Shown: positions 1 through 7,937 of the stretch, piece after piece
How the letters are laid out: every line of letters begins with the position of its first letter
Numbering within the stretch: the first letter of the stretch is position 1
NCBI RefSeq assembly: GCF_030163795.1
Contig: NZ_JASJOF010000008.1
Location: 109,862-173,861, forward strand
Length of the DNA stretch: 64,000 bases
From: Roseicyclus marinus
GTDB lineage: Bacteria > Pseudomonadota > Alphaproteobacteria > Rhodobacterales > Rhodobacteraceae
Reading direction: 5' to 3'
Notes under the pieces: generated by a model
Told to the model about the DNA's origin: nothing
Seen by the model: only the letters and a program-made list of their open reading frames with translations
Databases searched by the model: none
Position numbers and translations under genes: made by a program

Positions 1-1014
1 CAGAAGCGCCTGCGCGGTGCAGACGTTCGACGTGGCTTTTTCGCGGCGGATATGCTGCTCGCGCGTCTGGAGCGACAGGCGGTAAGCCTGCCGACCATGC
101 GCGTCGATGGAGACGCCGACGATCCGGCCCGGCATGGCACGCTTGTGCGCATCGCGGCAGGCCATGAAGGCGGCGTGCGGACCGCCATAGCCCAGCGGAA
201 CACCAAAGCGCTGCGCGGAGCCGACGGCGATATCGGCGCCCATGGAGCCGGGATCCTTGATCAGGGTCAGTGCCAAAAGATCGCCCGCGACGATGGCGAT
301 GGCCTTGGCCGCGTGCAGCGCCGCAATCTGCGCACCGGGGTCGGACAGGCCGCCGAAAGTGCCCGGCACCTGGAAGATCGCGCCGAAAACGGCGGCGGCG
401 TCCAGCGTTTCGGGCGCACCCACGATCACCTCGATCCCGAGCGGTTCGGCGCGCGTCCGCATCACCGCGATATTCTGGGGGTGGCAGTTTTCATCGATGA
501 AAAAGGCGCGCGCTTTGGATTTCGCCACGCGCTCGGCCATCACCATGGCTTCCGCGCAGGCCGTCGCCTCGTCGAGCAGCGAGGCATTGGCAACCTCGAG
601 CCCGGTCAGGTCGGACACCATCGTCTGGTAGTTCAACAAGGCCTCGAGCCGGCCCTGGGCAATCTCGGGCTGATAGGGCGTATAGGCGGTGTACCACGCC
701 GGGTTTTCCAGCACGTTGCGCTGGATCGCGGGCGGCGTGTGCGTGTTGTAATAGCCCTGCCCGATCATCTGGACCATCGGCTTGTTCCGGGATGCGATCG
801 CGCGCATGTGGTCGATCAGCGCCGCCTCGGACATCGGGGCCCAGTCGAGCGGCGTCTTTTGCCGGATCGAGGTGGGCAGCGTCTGGTCGATCAGATCGTC
901 CACGCTGGCCGCGCCGACGACCTTGAGCATCTCGGCCATCTCGGCGGGCGAGGGTCCGATATGGCGGCGGTTTGCGAAATCGGTCGGGTCGTAGGCGGTC
1001 GGCGTCCAGGGCAT
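1..1014 (-). CDS. gcvP: glycine dehydrogenase (decarboxylating), P protein, partial
   Basis: This is the N-terminal 338 codons of the PLP-dependent P protein of the glycine cleavage system, which decarboxylates glycine and passes the aminomethyl group to lipoyl-GcvH. Reading leftward from an ATG at 1014, the product begins [20 protein letters not shown] and continues with the P-protein signature around [11 protein letters not shown] and [19 protein letters not shown]. The gene runs off the window, so the PLP lysine is not visible. It is the third gene after gcvT and gcvH on the same strand and should share the glycine riboswitch at 2706-2868. The 123-nt gap to gcvH holds a GC-rich intergenic repeat. 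Confidence 0.93.
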   Translation of the reverse strand, partial: MPWTPTAYDPTDFANRRHIGPSPAEMAEMLKVVGAASVDDLIDQTLPTSIRQKTPLDWAPMSEAALIDHMRAIASRNKPMVQMIGQGYYNTHTPPAIQRNVLENPAWYTAYTPYQPEIAQGRLEALLNYQTMVSDLTGLEVANASLLDEATACAEAMVMAERVAKSKARAFFIDENCHPQNIAVMRTRAEPLGIEVIVGAPETLDAAAVFGAIFQVPGTFGGLSDPGAQIAALHAAKAIAIVAGDLLALTLIKDPGSMGADIAVGSAQRFGVPLGYGGPHAAFMACRDAHKRAMPGRIVGVSIDAHGRQAYRLSLQTREQHIRREKATSNVCTAQALL

Positions 1015-1063
1015 CAGGGTCGTCCTCTCCAGAGCGGGCGGCCAAAGGCTCTGTCCCGCGCCA

Positions 1064-1133
1064 TCTTTGCTTCAGAAATACTCCGGGGGAGACGCGGCCC
1101 CGCGGGGCCGCGGCGGGGGCAGAGCCCCCTTAT
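1064..1133. repeat. GC-rich intergenic hairpin repeat between gcvH and gcvP
   Basis: The gap holds two adjacent perfect inverted repeats: an 18-nt palindrome at 1094-1111 and a GGGGGC/GCCCCC stem at about 1114-1128. They are preceded by CAGAAATACTCCGGGGGAG. This composite resembles the short repeated intergenic elements common in Rhodobacteraceae genomes; that resemblance is from memory, not a search. A related CTTCATCTTCCTCCAAATAC string occurs at about 18834. It may modulate expression of gcvP relative to gcvH. Confidence 0.45.
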
Positions 1134-1137
1134 CGCC

Positions 1138-1500
1138 TTACTCCCCGATGTGATCCTTGTATTCGTCCTCGTCCATGAAATCGTCGAGCACGGACGGGTC
1201 CTCGATCTTGATCTTGAAGAACCACGCTTCGCCGGTCGGGTCCTCGTTCACGAGGGCCGGGTTCTCGGCCAACGTTTCGTTGATCTCGACGATCTCGCCA
1301 TCCACGGGCGCGACGATATCGGAGGCCGCCTTGACGCTTTCGATCACGACGATCTCGTCGCCCTTGGCGACCTGCGTCTCGATCTCGGGCAATTCGACGA
1401 ACACCACGTCGCCCAGTTGGGTCGCGGCGTATTCGGTGATGCCGACGGTGACGATGTCGCCGTCAAGGCTCAGCCATTCATGGTCTTCGGTGTATTTCAT
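1138..1500 (-). CDS. gcvH: glycine cleavage system H protein
   Basis: This 120-aa protein is the lipoyl carrier that shuttles the aminomethyl group between the P, T and L proteins. The start MKYTEDHEWLS is the family's usual N-terminus, so I reject the six-residue upstream extension. The lipoylation site is Lys57 within ESVKAASD, and the length is normal for the family. A GAGG ribosome site precedes the ATG. The gene starts 14 nt after the gcvT stop, consistent with one transcript. Confidence 0.97.
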   Translation of the reverse strand: MKYTEDHEWLSLDGDIVTVGITEYAATQLGDVVFVELPEIETQVAKGDEIVVIESVKAASDIVAPVDGEIVEINETLAENPALVNEDPTGEAWFFKIKIEDPSVLDDFMDEDEYKDHIGE

Positions 1501-1514
1501 CGGGGCCTCGTGTC

Positions 1515-2630
1515 TCAACGCTTGTAGCCGGGTGGAACGAAAGGAAGCGGCACCTGCCGCGCAGGCAGGCGCTTGCCGCGCAGATCCCCGTATAGCACGG
1601 CATCGGCGGGCGTGGCGGCATCAATCAGGCCCAGCGCCATCGGCGCGCCGAGGCTGGGGCCGAACCCGCCCGAGGTGATGCGCCCGATGGGCGCGCCGCC
1701 TTCGGGCGTGGCGTAAAGCATCACATCGCCGCGCATCGGCGCGCGGCCTTCGGGGCGCAGGCCCACGCGACGGCGCGGCGCGCCATGGGCGAGTTGGTCG
1801 AGGATGACATCGGCGCCCGGAAAGCCGCCGGCGCGCGCACCACCCGCGCGGCGCGCCTTGCCGATCGACCAGGCCTGACCGGCCTCGACGGGAGAAATGT
1901 CTTCGTCCATGTCCTGACCATAGAGCGGCAGCCCGGCTTCGAGCCGCAGGGAATCGCGCGCGCCAAGGCCTATGGGCGCGACACGCTCATCGGCCAGAAG
2001 CGCGCGGGCAAAGCCCTCGGCCATCGCCACAGGCACCGAGATTTCGAACCCATCCTCGCCCGTGTAGCCAGAGCGCGAGATCCAAAGCTCCGCGCCCTGC
2101 CAACCCAGCACGGCGACATCCATGAATTTCATCGCCGTGACGGCCGGCACAAGGGCTGCGAGCGCCGCCTCGGCCTCGGGGCCCTGCAGGGCCAGAAGCG
2201 CGCGATCGGTCACCTCCTCGACGTCCGAGAGGTGGGCGCGAAGGTGCGCCAGGTCATGGGCGCGGCGGGAGGCATTGACGACAAGGAAAAGATCGCCCGC
2301 CCGATGCGCGATCATCAGGTCGTCGAGAACCCCGCCCGCGGCATTGGTGAACAGGCTGTAGCGCTGCCGCCCCTCGGGCAGGCCCATCAGATCGGCGGGC
2401 ACCAGACCCTCGAGGGCGTCCAGCGCCCCCTTGGGCAGTCGGACCTGCGCCATGTGGGTCACATCGAACAGCCCCGCATGGGCGCGTGTCCACAGGTGTT
2501 CGGCCATGACGCCCGAGGCGTATTGCACGGGCATGTTCCAGCCCGCGAAGGGCACGAATTTGGCACCCAATTCGGCATGAAGCGCCGCAAGGGGCAGATC
2601 GGTCAGGTCGGTGGTGGCGGTTTCGGCCAT
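1515..2630 (-). CDS. gcvT: glycine cleavage T protein (aminomethyltransferase)
   Basis: This 371-aa protein transfers the methylene group from aminomethyl-GcvH to tetrahydrofolate and releases ammonia. Recognisable blocks are FVPFAGWNMPVQY near the N-terminus, the SGYTGEDGFEISVP region and the GLGARDSLRLEAGLPLYGQD block typical of GcvT. I place the start at MAETATTDL (ATG at 2630, GGGGAC upstream). The nine upstream in-frame codons lie in the leader behind the riboswitch. It is the first gene of the gcvT-gcvH-gcvP operon and about 76 nt downstream of the riboswitch. Confidence 0.96.
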   Translation of the reverse strand: MAETATTDLTDLPLAALHAELGAKFVPFAGWNMPVQYASGVMAEHLWTRAHAGLFDVTHMAQVRLPKGALDALEGLVPADLMGLPEGRQRYSLFTNAAGGVLDDLMIAHRAGDLFLVVNASRRAHDLAHLRAHLSDVEEVTDRALLALQGPEAEAALAALVPAVTAMKFMDVAVLGWQGAELWISRSGYTGEDGFEISVPVAMAEGFARALLADERVAPIGLGARDSLRLEAGLPLYGQDMDEDISPVEAGQAWSIGKARRAGGARAGGFPGADVILDQLAHGAPRRRVGLRPEGRAPMRGDVMLYATPEGGAPIGRITSGGFGPSLGAPMALGLIDAATPADAVLYGDLRGKRLPARQVPLPFVPPGYKR

Positions 2631-2705
2631 ATGTCCCCGTCGAGGTCTTGGGCGCATGGCCCGGCATCTGTTCGCACGCGACCAAGGCCCCGCGCCGGTG
2701 ATGCC

Positions 2706-2868
2706 CCCTCTGTCCTGTCGCCTGAGATCGTTATCCCGTCGGCGGATACGGTTTCCCGCATCACTCTCCAGAGTTTTCGTTCCGTCACAGGTCCTTCTGC
2801 CTGAGAGTTTACCGGGGCGGTTGCTCCTTCGGCCCTGACCTTTCCGGGGTCAGCGTCTCCCTGTGACG
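2706..2868 (-). promoter_or_regulatory. tandem glycine riboswitch upstream of gcvT
   Basis: Read on the minus strand there are two consecutive glycine aptamers. Aptamer I (2868-2783) has a perfect P1 helix between CGTCACAG and CTGTGACG and carries GGAGAC, GCCGAAGGAGCAA and AAACTCTCAGGCAGAAGGAC. Aptamer II (about 2773-2708) has P1 CTCTG/CAGAG and carries GGAGAG, GCCGACGG and ATCTCAGGCGACAGGAC. These are the conserved glycine-aptamer blocks, and the tandem layout is the classical cooperative form. It should switch on gcvT-gcvH-gcvP when glycine is plentiful. Confidence 0.93.
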
Positions 2869-2946
2869 ATGGCGGGAAAATATCAGGCCTGCGGGAGGCC
2901 GCAAGGGGCCTTGTGCATCCGCGGCGCTTTGGCCATCAAACCCGAC

Positions 2947-3510
2947 ATGGAGCGGACGGCAGATCCCTTTTTCTTCGGCTATGGCAGCCTCGTGAACCGC
3001 GCGACGCATGTCTATGCGCCGGTGCGCGCGGCTCGGGCGCGCGGCTGGGCGCGGATCTGGCGCGGCACGTCCTTGCGGCAGGTCGCCTATCTTTCGGCCA
3101 TCGAGGCCCCGGGCGTGGAGATCGAGGGGCTGATCGCGCCGGTTCCCGGCGGGGATTGGGCCGCACTCGATAAGCGCGAGGCGGCCTATGGACGCCACAA
3201 TCTGCAGGAGGTGGACCATGACCTGCCCGGTCCGGCCGAGGTCATGATCTACAAGGTCGAGCCAGAGCACGTGGCCGAAGGCGGCACGCATCCGATCCTT
3301 CTGAGCTATCTCGACGTGGTGGTGCAGGGCTATCTGCGCGAATTCGGCGCGGCGGGCGTGGCGCGGTTTTTCGAGACGACCGGGGGCTGGGATATGGGCG
3401 TGCTCGATGACCGCGCGGCGCCGCGATATCCGCGCGCACAGGTCACGAGCGACCGGGAACGCGGGATGGTCGATGCGGCGCTCAGGGATCTCGGGGTCGG
3501 GTTTCGGTAG
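2947..3510 (+). CDS. gamma-glutamylcyclotransferase family protein
   Basis: This 187-aa protein has the GGCT/AIG2-like fold signature: FFGYGSLVN near the N-terminus (YGSL at residues 12-15) and a likely catalytic Glu78 in LDKREAAY. Family members release 5-oxoproline from gamma-glutamyl amines or glutathione, but the substrate here is unknown. I chose ATG 2947 because the longer in-frame start at 2863 lies inside the divergent glycine riboswitch. The stop codon lies in the left arm of a long inverted repeat. Confidence 0.8.
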   Translation: MERTADPFFFGYGSLVNRATHVYAPVRAARARGWARIWRGTSLRQVAYLSAIEAPGVEIEGLIAPVPGGDWAALDKREAAYGRHNLQEVDHDLPGPAEVMIYKVEPEHVAEGGTHPILLSYLDVVVQGYLREFGAAGVARFFETTGGWDMGVLDDRAAPRYPRAQVTSDRERGMVDAALRDLGVGFR

Positions 3511-3600
3511 GGTGTGCCTTCAGGCGCACCTATCGACACGCCATATGAATGGGGGCCGACATTTGACGGGAGGTGCGTCTGAAGGCGCACCCTACCGAAG
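3503..3600. repeat. long imperfect inverted repeat after the GGCT-like gene
   Basis: Two 29-nt arms (3503-3531 and 3571-3599) are reverse complements apart from two mismatches, separated by 39 nt. Each arm is also internally near-palindromic around CTTCAG/CTGAAG. The left arm overlaps the last codons and stop of the upstream gene. It looks like a pair of head-to-head copies of a short intergenic repeat, lying between convergent genes where it could fold in transcripts from both sides. Confidence 0.75.
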
Positions 3601-3629
3601 CGTGGTCGCACCGTTCCAAGGGAGCAGCG

Positions 3630-4955
3630 TCAGAGCGTCGGCTTTTTCTGCAAAAGCCGCATCACATCGGCCATTTCCGGCCCTTTCTCGAGACCCGTCA
3701 CCGCCTTTCGGAGCGGCATGAAAAGGCCCTTGCCCTTGCGGCCGGTCGCCCTTTTGACGGCTTCGGTCCATGCGGCCCATGTGCCCGCGTCATAGGGCGG
3801 TTCGGGCAGCAGCGAGAAGGCCTCGGCCACGAAGTCGCGGTCTTCCTCGGCCACCACGGGGGTCGCCCCGTCGCAAAACAGGTGCCACCAGCCGGGCAGG
3901 TCAGCGCGGGTGGTGATGTTTTCGCGCGCCACGGCCCAGAAATCGGCGGCCAGCGCATCGGGCACGCCAAGGGCCGCAATCTCGCCCGCCATCGCGGCGA
4001 AGGGGGTTTCGTTCAGGATGCGCGCGGTCAGAGGGAAAAGATCCGCCTCGTCGAATTTCGTCGGTGCGGACCCGAAATGCGCGAGATCAAAGCCCTCGGC
4101 CAGTTCCTCGATCGAAGAGGCCAAAACCACGGGCTGCGACGAGCCCAGCCGCGCCATCAGCGACAGGAGCGCCATCGGCTCCACCCCCCGCGCGCGAAGA
4201 TCGCGCAGCGACAGGGTGCCGAGGCGCTTGGACAGCGCTTCCCCCTGCGGGCCGGTCAGGAGCGAGTGGTGGGCAAAGTTGGGATGGCCCGCGCCGAGCG
4301 CCGCCATGATCTGGATCTGTGTTGCGGTATTGGTGACGTGATCGGCCCCGCGCACGACATGGGTGATGCCCATGTCGATGTCGTCGACCACGGAGGCAAA
4401 GGTATAAAGGACCTGCCCATCGGCGCGGATCAGCACCGGGTCGGAGACCGAGCCCGCGTCGATCGATAGCGGCCCGAGAATGCCGTCGGTCCATTCGATG
4501 CGTTCCTGATCGAGCAAGAAGCGCCAGACGCCCTGACCGCGTTCGGCGCGCAGCTTGTCCTTGTCGGCATCGGACAGCGCCAGCGCCGCGCGGTCATAGA
4601 CCGGGGGCAGGCCCATGTTGAGCTGTTTCTTGCGCTTGAGGTCCAGTTCGGTCGGCGTCTCCCACGCCTCGTAGAAGCGGCCGGCCGCGCGCAGGCGCTT
4701 GGCCTCTTCGGCGTAGCGGTCCAGCCGGTCGGATTGGCGTTCGACACGGTCCCATGTCAGGCCCAGCCATTCGAGATCTTCCATGATCGCGTCGGCATAT
4801 TCCTGTTTCGACCGTTCCGGATCGGTATCGTCGAGCCGCAGGATGAACTGCCCGCCCGCCTTTTTCGCGATCAGGTGGTTGAAGAGCGCGGTGCGCAGGT
4901 TGCCGACATGGATATATCCGGTGGGCGAGGGCGCGAAACGGGTGGTAACGGTCAT
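3630..4955 (-). CDS. gltX: glutamyl-tRNA synthetase
   Basis: This 441-aa class I aminoacyl-tRNA synthetase charges tRNA-Glu. The HIGH-type motif is in FAPSPTGYIHVGNLRTALF, the nucleotide-binding lobe includes RLDDTDPERSK, and the KMSKS equivalent is EALSKRLG. The start MTVTTRFAPSPTG is the standard N-terminus. Alphaproteobacteria often carry two gltX copies, and one may be non-discriminating and also feed tRNA-Gln through GatCAB; the sequence alone does not say which this is. The next gene is divergent, 66 nt away. Confidence 0.96.
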   Translation of the reverse strand: MTVTTRFAPSPTGYIHVGNLRTALFNHLIAKKAGGQFILRLDDTDPERSKQEYADAIMEDLEWLGLTWDRVERQSDRLDRYAEEAKRLRAAGRFYEAWETPTELDLKRKKQLNMGLPPVYDRAALALSDADKDKLRAERGQGVWRFLLDQERIEWTDGILGPLSIDAGSVSDPVLIRADGQVLYTFASVVDDIDMGITHVVRGADHVTNTATQIQIMAALGAGHPNFAHHSLLTGPQGEALSKRLGTLSLRDLRARGVEPMALLSLMARLGSSQPVVLASSIEELAEGFDLAHFGSAPTKFDEADLFPLTARILNETPFAAMAGEIAALGVPDALAADFWAVARENITTRADLPGWWHLFCDGATPVVAEEDRDFVAEAFSLLPEPPYDAGTWAAWTEAVKRATGRKGKGLFMPLRKAVTGLEKGPEMADVMRLLQKKPTL

Positions 4956-5021
4956 GACAAGGCCTTTGGTCAGATGCGGCGTGGTCTTTCAGATCGGGGC
5001 GGAATTGTCCATATCGGGGGC

Positions 5022-5438
5022 ATGACCGACGCCCTGCCCCCATCCGATCTGATCGCCCCCGATCTTGCCGCGTTTGAAGCGTTGGCGATGGAGGCCCTGT
5101 CCGCGCTGCCAGAACCGTGGCGAGCGGCTGCGCTTGGCATCGTGATCCGGGTCGAGGATTTCGCAGCGCCCGAGATGCTGTCGGAGTTGGAGATGGAAGA
5201 TCCCTTCGAGCTGACCGGGCTTTACGATGGGATCCCGCTCACCGAGAAATCGGTGATGGATCAACCGATGGGGCCGGACACGATCTGGCTGTTTCGGCGC
5301 GCGATCCTTGATGAATGGGCCGACCGGGGCAATGTCAGCCTAGGCGAGATGGTGGGCCATGTGCTGGTGCATGAATTGGCGCATCATTTCGGCTGGTCGG
5401 ATGCCGATATCGCGCGGATCGACCCTTGGTGGGAGTGA
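5022..5438 (+). CDS. small zinc metallopeptidase family protein (minimal zincin)
   Basis: This 138-aa protein contains HELAHHFGWSD near its C-terminus, an HExxH zincin motif followed by an acidic residue, as in the DUF1025/MPP-like family of small predicted zinc peptidases. No signal peptide or membrane segment is evident, so it is probably cytoplasmic. The start at MTDALPPSDL is the first ATG after the divergent gltX promoter region; upstream in-frame ATGs fall inside gltX. Its substrate is unknown. Confidence 0.8.
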   Translation: MTDALPPSDLIAPDLAAFEALAMEALSALPEPWRAAALGIVIRVEDFAAPEMLSELEMEDPFELTGLYDGIPLTEKSVMDQPMGPDTIWLFRRAILDEWADRGNVSLGEMVGHVLVHELAHHFGWSDADIARIDPWWE

Positions 5439-5440
5439 CG

Positions 5441-5460
5441 CCCCTGCGCCAGCGCAGGGG
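5441..5460 (+). terminator. hairpin after the zincin gene
   Basis: A GC-rich stem (CCCCTGCGC with GCGCAGGGG) lies just after the stop codon. No run of T follows, so it may be only a transcript-end stabiliser. Confidence 0.35.
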
Positions 5461-5559
5461 GATTGTGCGCCACTGAAGGGCCCGGTCACGAAGCCGTGAA
5501 GGCCAAGACGCGCGCACGGCTTATGTTTCGGTGATGTTCAACACCGGAGGAACCGACCG

Positions 5560-6486
5560 ATGACAGATTTCACACGCCGCAGCCTGTTGGCATCGGGCGC
5601 GGCCCTGCCGCTGGCCGCAGCCGCCCTGCCCCGCACCGCTGCCGCAGAGGCCCCGCTGATGGGCGCGAGTTTCGCCCGCCACCGCCGGTTCATGACCGGC
5701 GGCTTCGAGGTCACCACGATCCTTGGCGGCACCACGCCCCGCGAGGAGCCGCAGGGCATTTTCGGGATGAATGTTTCGCCCGAGGAATTCGCCGCCGTCA
5801 GCGAGGCCAATTTCCTGTCAACCAACGTATCGCAATTCTATTTCACGCCGACCGTGGTCAATACCGGGTCCGAGTTGATCCTGTTCGACACCGGCCTGAA
5901 CGCGGCTGCCACGACCGAGGCGTTGGCCGCTGCAGGTTATGCGCCCGACCAGATCGACATCGTGGTCCTGACCCATATGCACGGCGACCATATCGGCGGC
6001 ATGATGACGGATGGCGCGCCGACCTTTGCCAATGCGCGCTACGTGACGGGGCAGGCGGAATTCGACCATTGGGCGGCTGCGGGCAATGAAGGCTTCGACG
6101 CCAACGTGCGCCCGATGGCCGATCAGTTCACCTTCCTCGGCGACGGGCAGGATGTGGTGACGGGGATCACCGGCATGGCGGCCTTTGGACACACGCCGGG
6201 CCACATGGTCTATCGTCTCGACAGCGAGGGTCAGGGTCTCGTGATCTTTGCCGATCTGGCGAACCATCCGGTCTGGTCGCTGGCGCGGCCCGATTGGGAA
6301 GTACGGTTCGACGCCGACAAGGCCGGAGCCGCCGAAAGCCGCCGCCGTGTCCTTGGCATGATCGCCGCCGACCGGATCCCGGCTGTGGGCTATCACATGC
6401 CCTTCCCCGCCGTGGGCTATGTCGCGCCGGGCAGCGATGGCGCGGAATTCCGTTGGGTTCCCGAAAGCGGGCAGTTGATGGGCTGA
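5560..6486 (+). CDS. Tat-exported MBL-fold metallo-hydrolase
   Basis: This 308-aa protein starts with a twin-arginine signal (TRRSLLASGAALP, then an Ala-rich h-region and an AAA/AEA cleavage region), so it is predicted to be periplasmic after folding in the cytoplasm. The metallo-beta-lactamase metal motif is HMHGDH at residues 139-144, and later metal ligands fall in FGHTPGH and FADLANH. Homologues include lactonases and other hydrolases, so the substrate cannot be assigned. A GGAGGA ribosome site precedes the ATG. Transcription ends at the bidirectional terminator at 6511-6541. Confidence 0.88.
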   Translation: MTDFTRRSLLASGAALPLAAAALPRTAAAEAPLMGASFARHRRFMTGGFEVTTILGGTTPREEPQGIFGMNVSPEEFAAVSEANFLSTNVSQFYFTPTVVNTGSELILFDTGLNAAATTEALAAAGYAPDQIDIVVLTHMHGDHIGGMMTDGAPTFANARYVTGQAEFDHWAAAGNEGFDANVRPMADQFTFLGDGQDVVTGITGMAAFGHTPGHMVYRLDSEGQGLVIFADLANHPVWSLARPDWEVRFDADKAGAAESRRRVLGMIAADRIPAVGYHMPFPAVGYVAPGSDGAEFRWVPESGQLMG

Positions 6487-6510
6487 GGGGGCACCCCCGG
6501 GACAAAAGGA

Positions 6511-6541
6511 AAGGGCCGCGCGATCTGCGCGGCCCTTTTTT
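6511..6541. terminator. bidirectional rho-independent terminator
   Basis: A strong hairpin (AAGGGCCGCGC, loop, GCGCGGCCCTTTTTT) lies between the convergent MBL hydrolase and wrbA genes. The A/T-rich flanks on both sides let it serve both directions. Confidence 0.9.
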
Positions 6542-6559
6542 GTTCGCCGGGTTGGTCGA

Positions 6560-7150
6560 TCAGGCGAGTTTCTTGGTCAGTTCGACCTGCCGCTTGGCCT
6601 GGTGGCGGATGGCGGCCTTGACCTTGTCGGTCACTTCGCCCGGCTGGGTCGAGACGCCGTAGGGGTTGCCACCCGCCTCGAACAGCACCGGATCGGTGTA
6701 GCCCGGCGGGGTCAGGATGGCGCCCCAGTGCATCGCGGTGGTGTAGAGCGAGATCAGGGTGGTTTCCTGACCGCCATGCACGTTTTGGGCCGAGGTCATG
6801 GCGCTGAAGGTCTTGTTGGCGAGCTTGCCCTCGAACCAAAGGCCGCCCAGCGTGTCGATGAAGGCGCGCACCTGGCTGGCGACGACGCCGTAGCGCGTCG
6901 GGGCCGAGATCAGGTAGCCATTTGCCCATTCCATATCGGCATGGGTGACTGCGGGAATATCGGCGGTTTTCTCGGCCTGCGCTTTCCAAGCGTCCTGGCC
7001 TGCGACCACGTCGGCGGGCGCGGTTTCAGGAACGCGCAGGAGGCGCACCTCGGCCCCGGCCTCGCGGGCGGCTTCGGCGGCGATTTCGGCCATCTGATGG
7101 TTGGTGCCGTAGGTCGAGTAGAAGAGGATGGCGAGTTTTGCTTGGGACAT
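6560..7150 (-). CDS. wrbA: NAD(P)H:quinone oxidoreductase, WrbA family
   Basis: This 196-aa flavodoxin-fold protein should reduce quinones by two electrons using NAD(P)H. The FMN-phosphate loop is in [13 protein letters not shown], and the WrbA blocks APTRYG and GGQETTL are present. I start at [13 protein letters not shown] with GGGAG upstream, rejecting a 13-residue extension. It stands alone and converges on the MBL hydrolase. Confidence 0.93.
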   Translation of the reverse strand: MSQAKLAILFYSTYGTNHQMAEIAAEAAREAGAEVRLLRVPETAPADVVAGQDAWKAQAEKTADIPAVTHADMEWANGYLISAPTRYGVVASQVRAFIDTLGGLWFEGKLANKTFSAMTSAQNVHGGQETTLISLYTTAMHWGAILTPPGYTDPVLFEAGGNPYGVSTQPGEVTDKVKAAIRHQAKRQVELTKKLA

Positions 7151-7273
7151 GGTGCTGTCTCCCTGTTCGCGGGTTGCGGTGTGACACACAGATGTCGCGG
7201 CGGCCCGGCGGTCTCAATTCCGCGCCGACGCAAGCGCGCTGTTCGGCGGCGCACAGCCCCGTCAGCGATGATC

Positions 7274-7825
7274 TCAGCGAAACGGTGCGCCGTGGCACCA
7301 GACGGTCAGGGAATGACGTTCGCCTGCCGTGACGGGCGTGACTCGGTGCAGGACGAAGGAGGGAAAGAGCGTGGCCGCCCCCCGCGCGCGATCGGCGGCG
7401 ATGGTGTTGGCGCCCGGCATCACCTCGAGATCGCCACCCTCGTAGGCGTCGGGTTCGGACAGCTGGATCACGATGGTCAGCTTGCGCCGTTCGGCCAGCC
7501 GCCCCTCGCCGATGTCGGAATGCCAGCCGAAATGCCCCTCGCGTTCCGCGCCGTAGCGGGCGACCTGCGGGCTTTCGGCGAAATCGGTGATGTCGAAATC
7601 GAAGACATCGCGGTTGGCGGCGCGGACAAGGTCGATCATGCGGTCCATGACCCAACCCGTCCCCTCCACCTCGTCGAGCCAGACGAGATCGGCGCGGCGC
7701 AGGTTGTGGTCGCGGGCCAGACGCACCAGCCCGGCATCGCGGGCGGGCGCATCGGCGATCAGGTCGAGCAGGCGGGCGCAATCGGTCGCGGTGAAGGCAT
7801 CGCGCACGGAATGAACGGCGATCAT
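7274..7825 (-). CDS. 2OG-Fe(II) oxygenase
   Basis: This 183-aa protein has the double-stranded beta-helix iron site: His102 and Asp104 in WHSDIG, His160 in VLHRVTPV, and a 2-oxoglutarate-anchoring Arg170 in GERHSL. This matches the prolyl-4-hydroxylase/PKHD-like subfamily. The substrate is not evident. The gene is monocistronic, with a 123-nt gap to wrbA and about 110 nt of gene-free DNA on the other side. Confidence 0.85.
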   Translation of the reverse strand: MIAVHSVRDAFTATDCARLLDLIADAPARDAGLVRLARDHNLRRADLVWLDEVEGTGWVMDRMIDLVRAANRDVFDFDITDFAESPQVARYGAEREGHFGWHSDIGEGRLAERRKLTIVIQLSEPDAYEGGDLEVMPGANTIAADRARGAATLFPSFVLHRVTPVTAGERHSLTVWCHGAPFR

Positions 7826-7937
7826 CGGGTCAGTCTCTCCGGAAGGGGACGGCCCGGGCCGGGTTGTTCCCGCCCCGCCGTCCTGCGGTGCAGATGATCT
7901 TGCGTACCTGTCCGGTCAAGAGGGTTTGAGCACCCCG

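Noticed and set aside
52..1527. A 491-aa plus-strand ORF over gcvP/gcvH and similar long antisense ORFs (for example 10355-12061, 14681-16723 and 16735-18792 on the minus strand)
   Set aside because: GC-rich codon bias creates long open shadow frames; the opposite frames encode clear, conserved proteins.
2863..2946. Upstream start for the GGCT-like gene
   Set aside because: The extension overlaps the divergent tandem glycine riboswitch and adds residues before the conserved FFGYGSL start.
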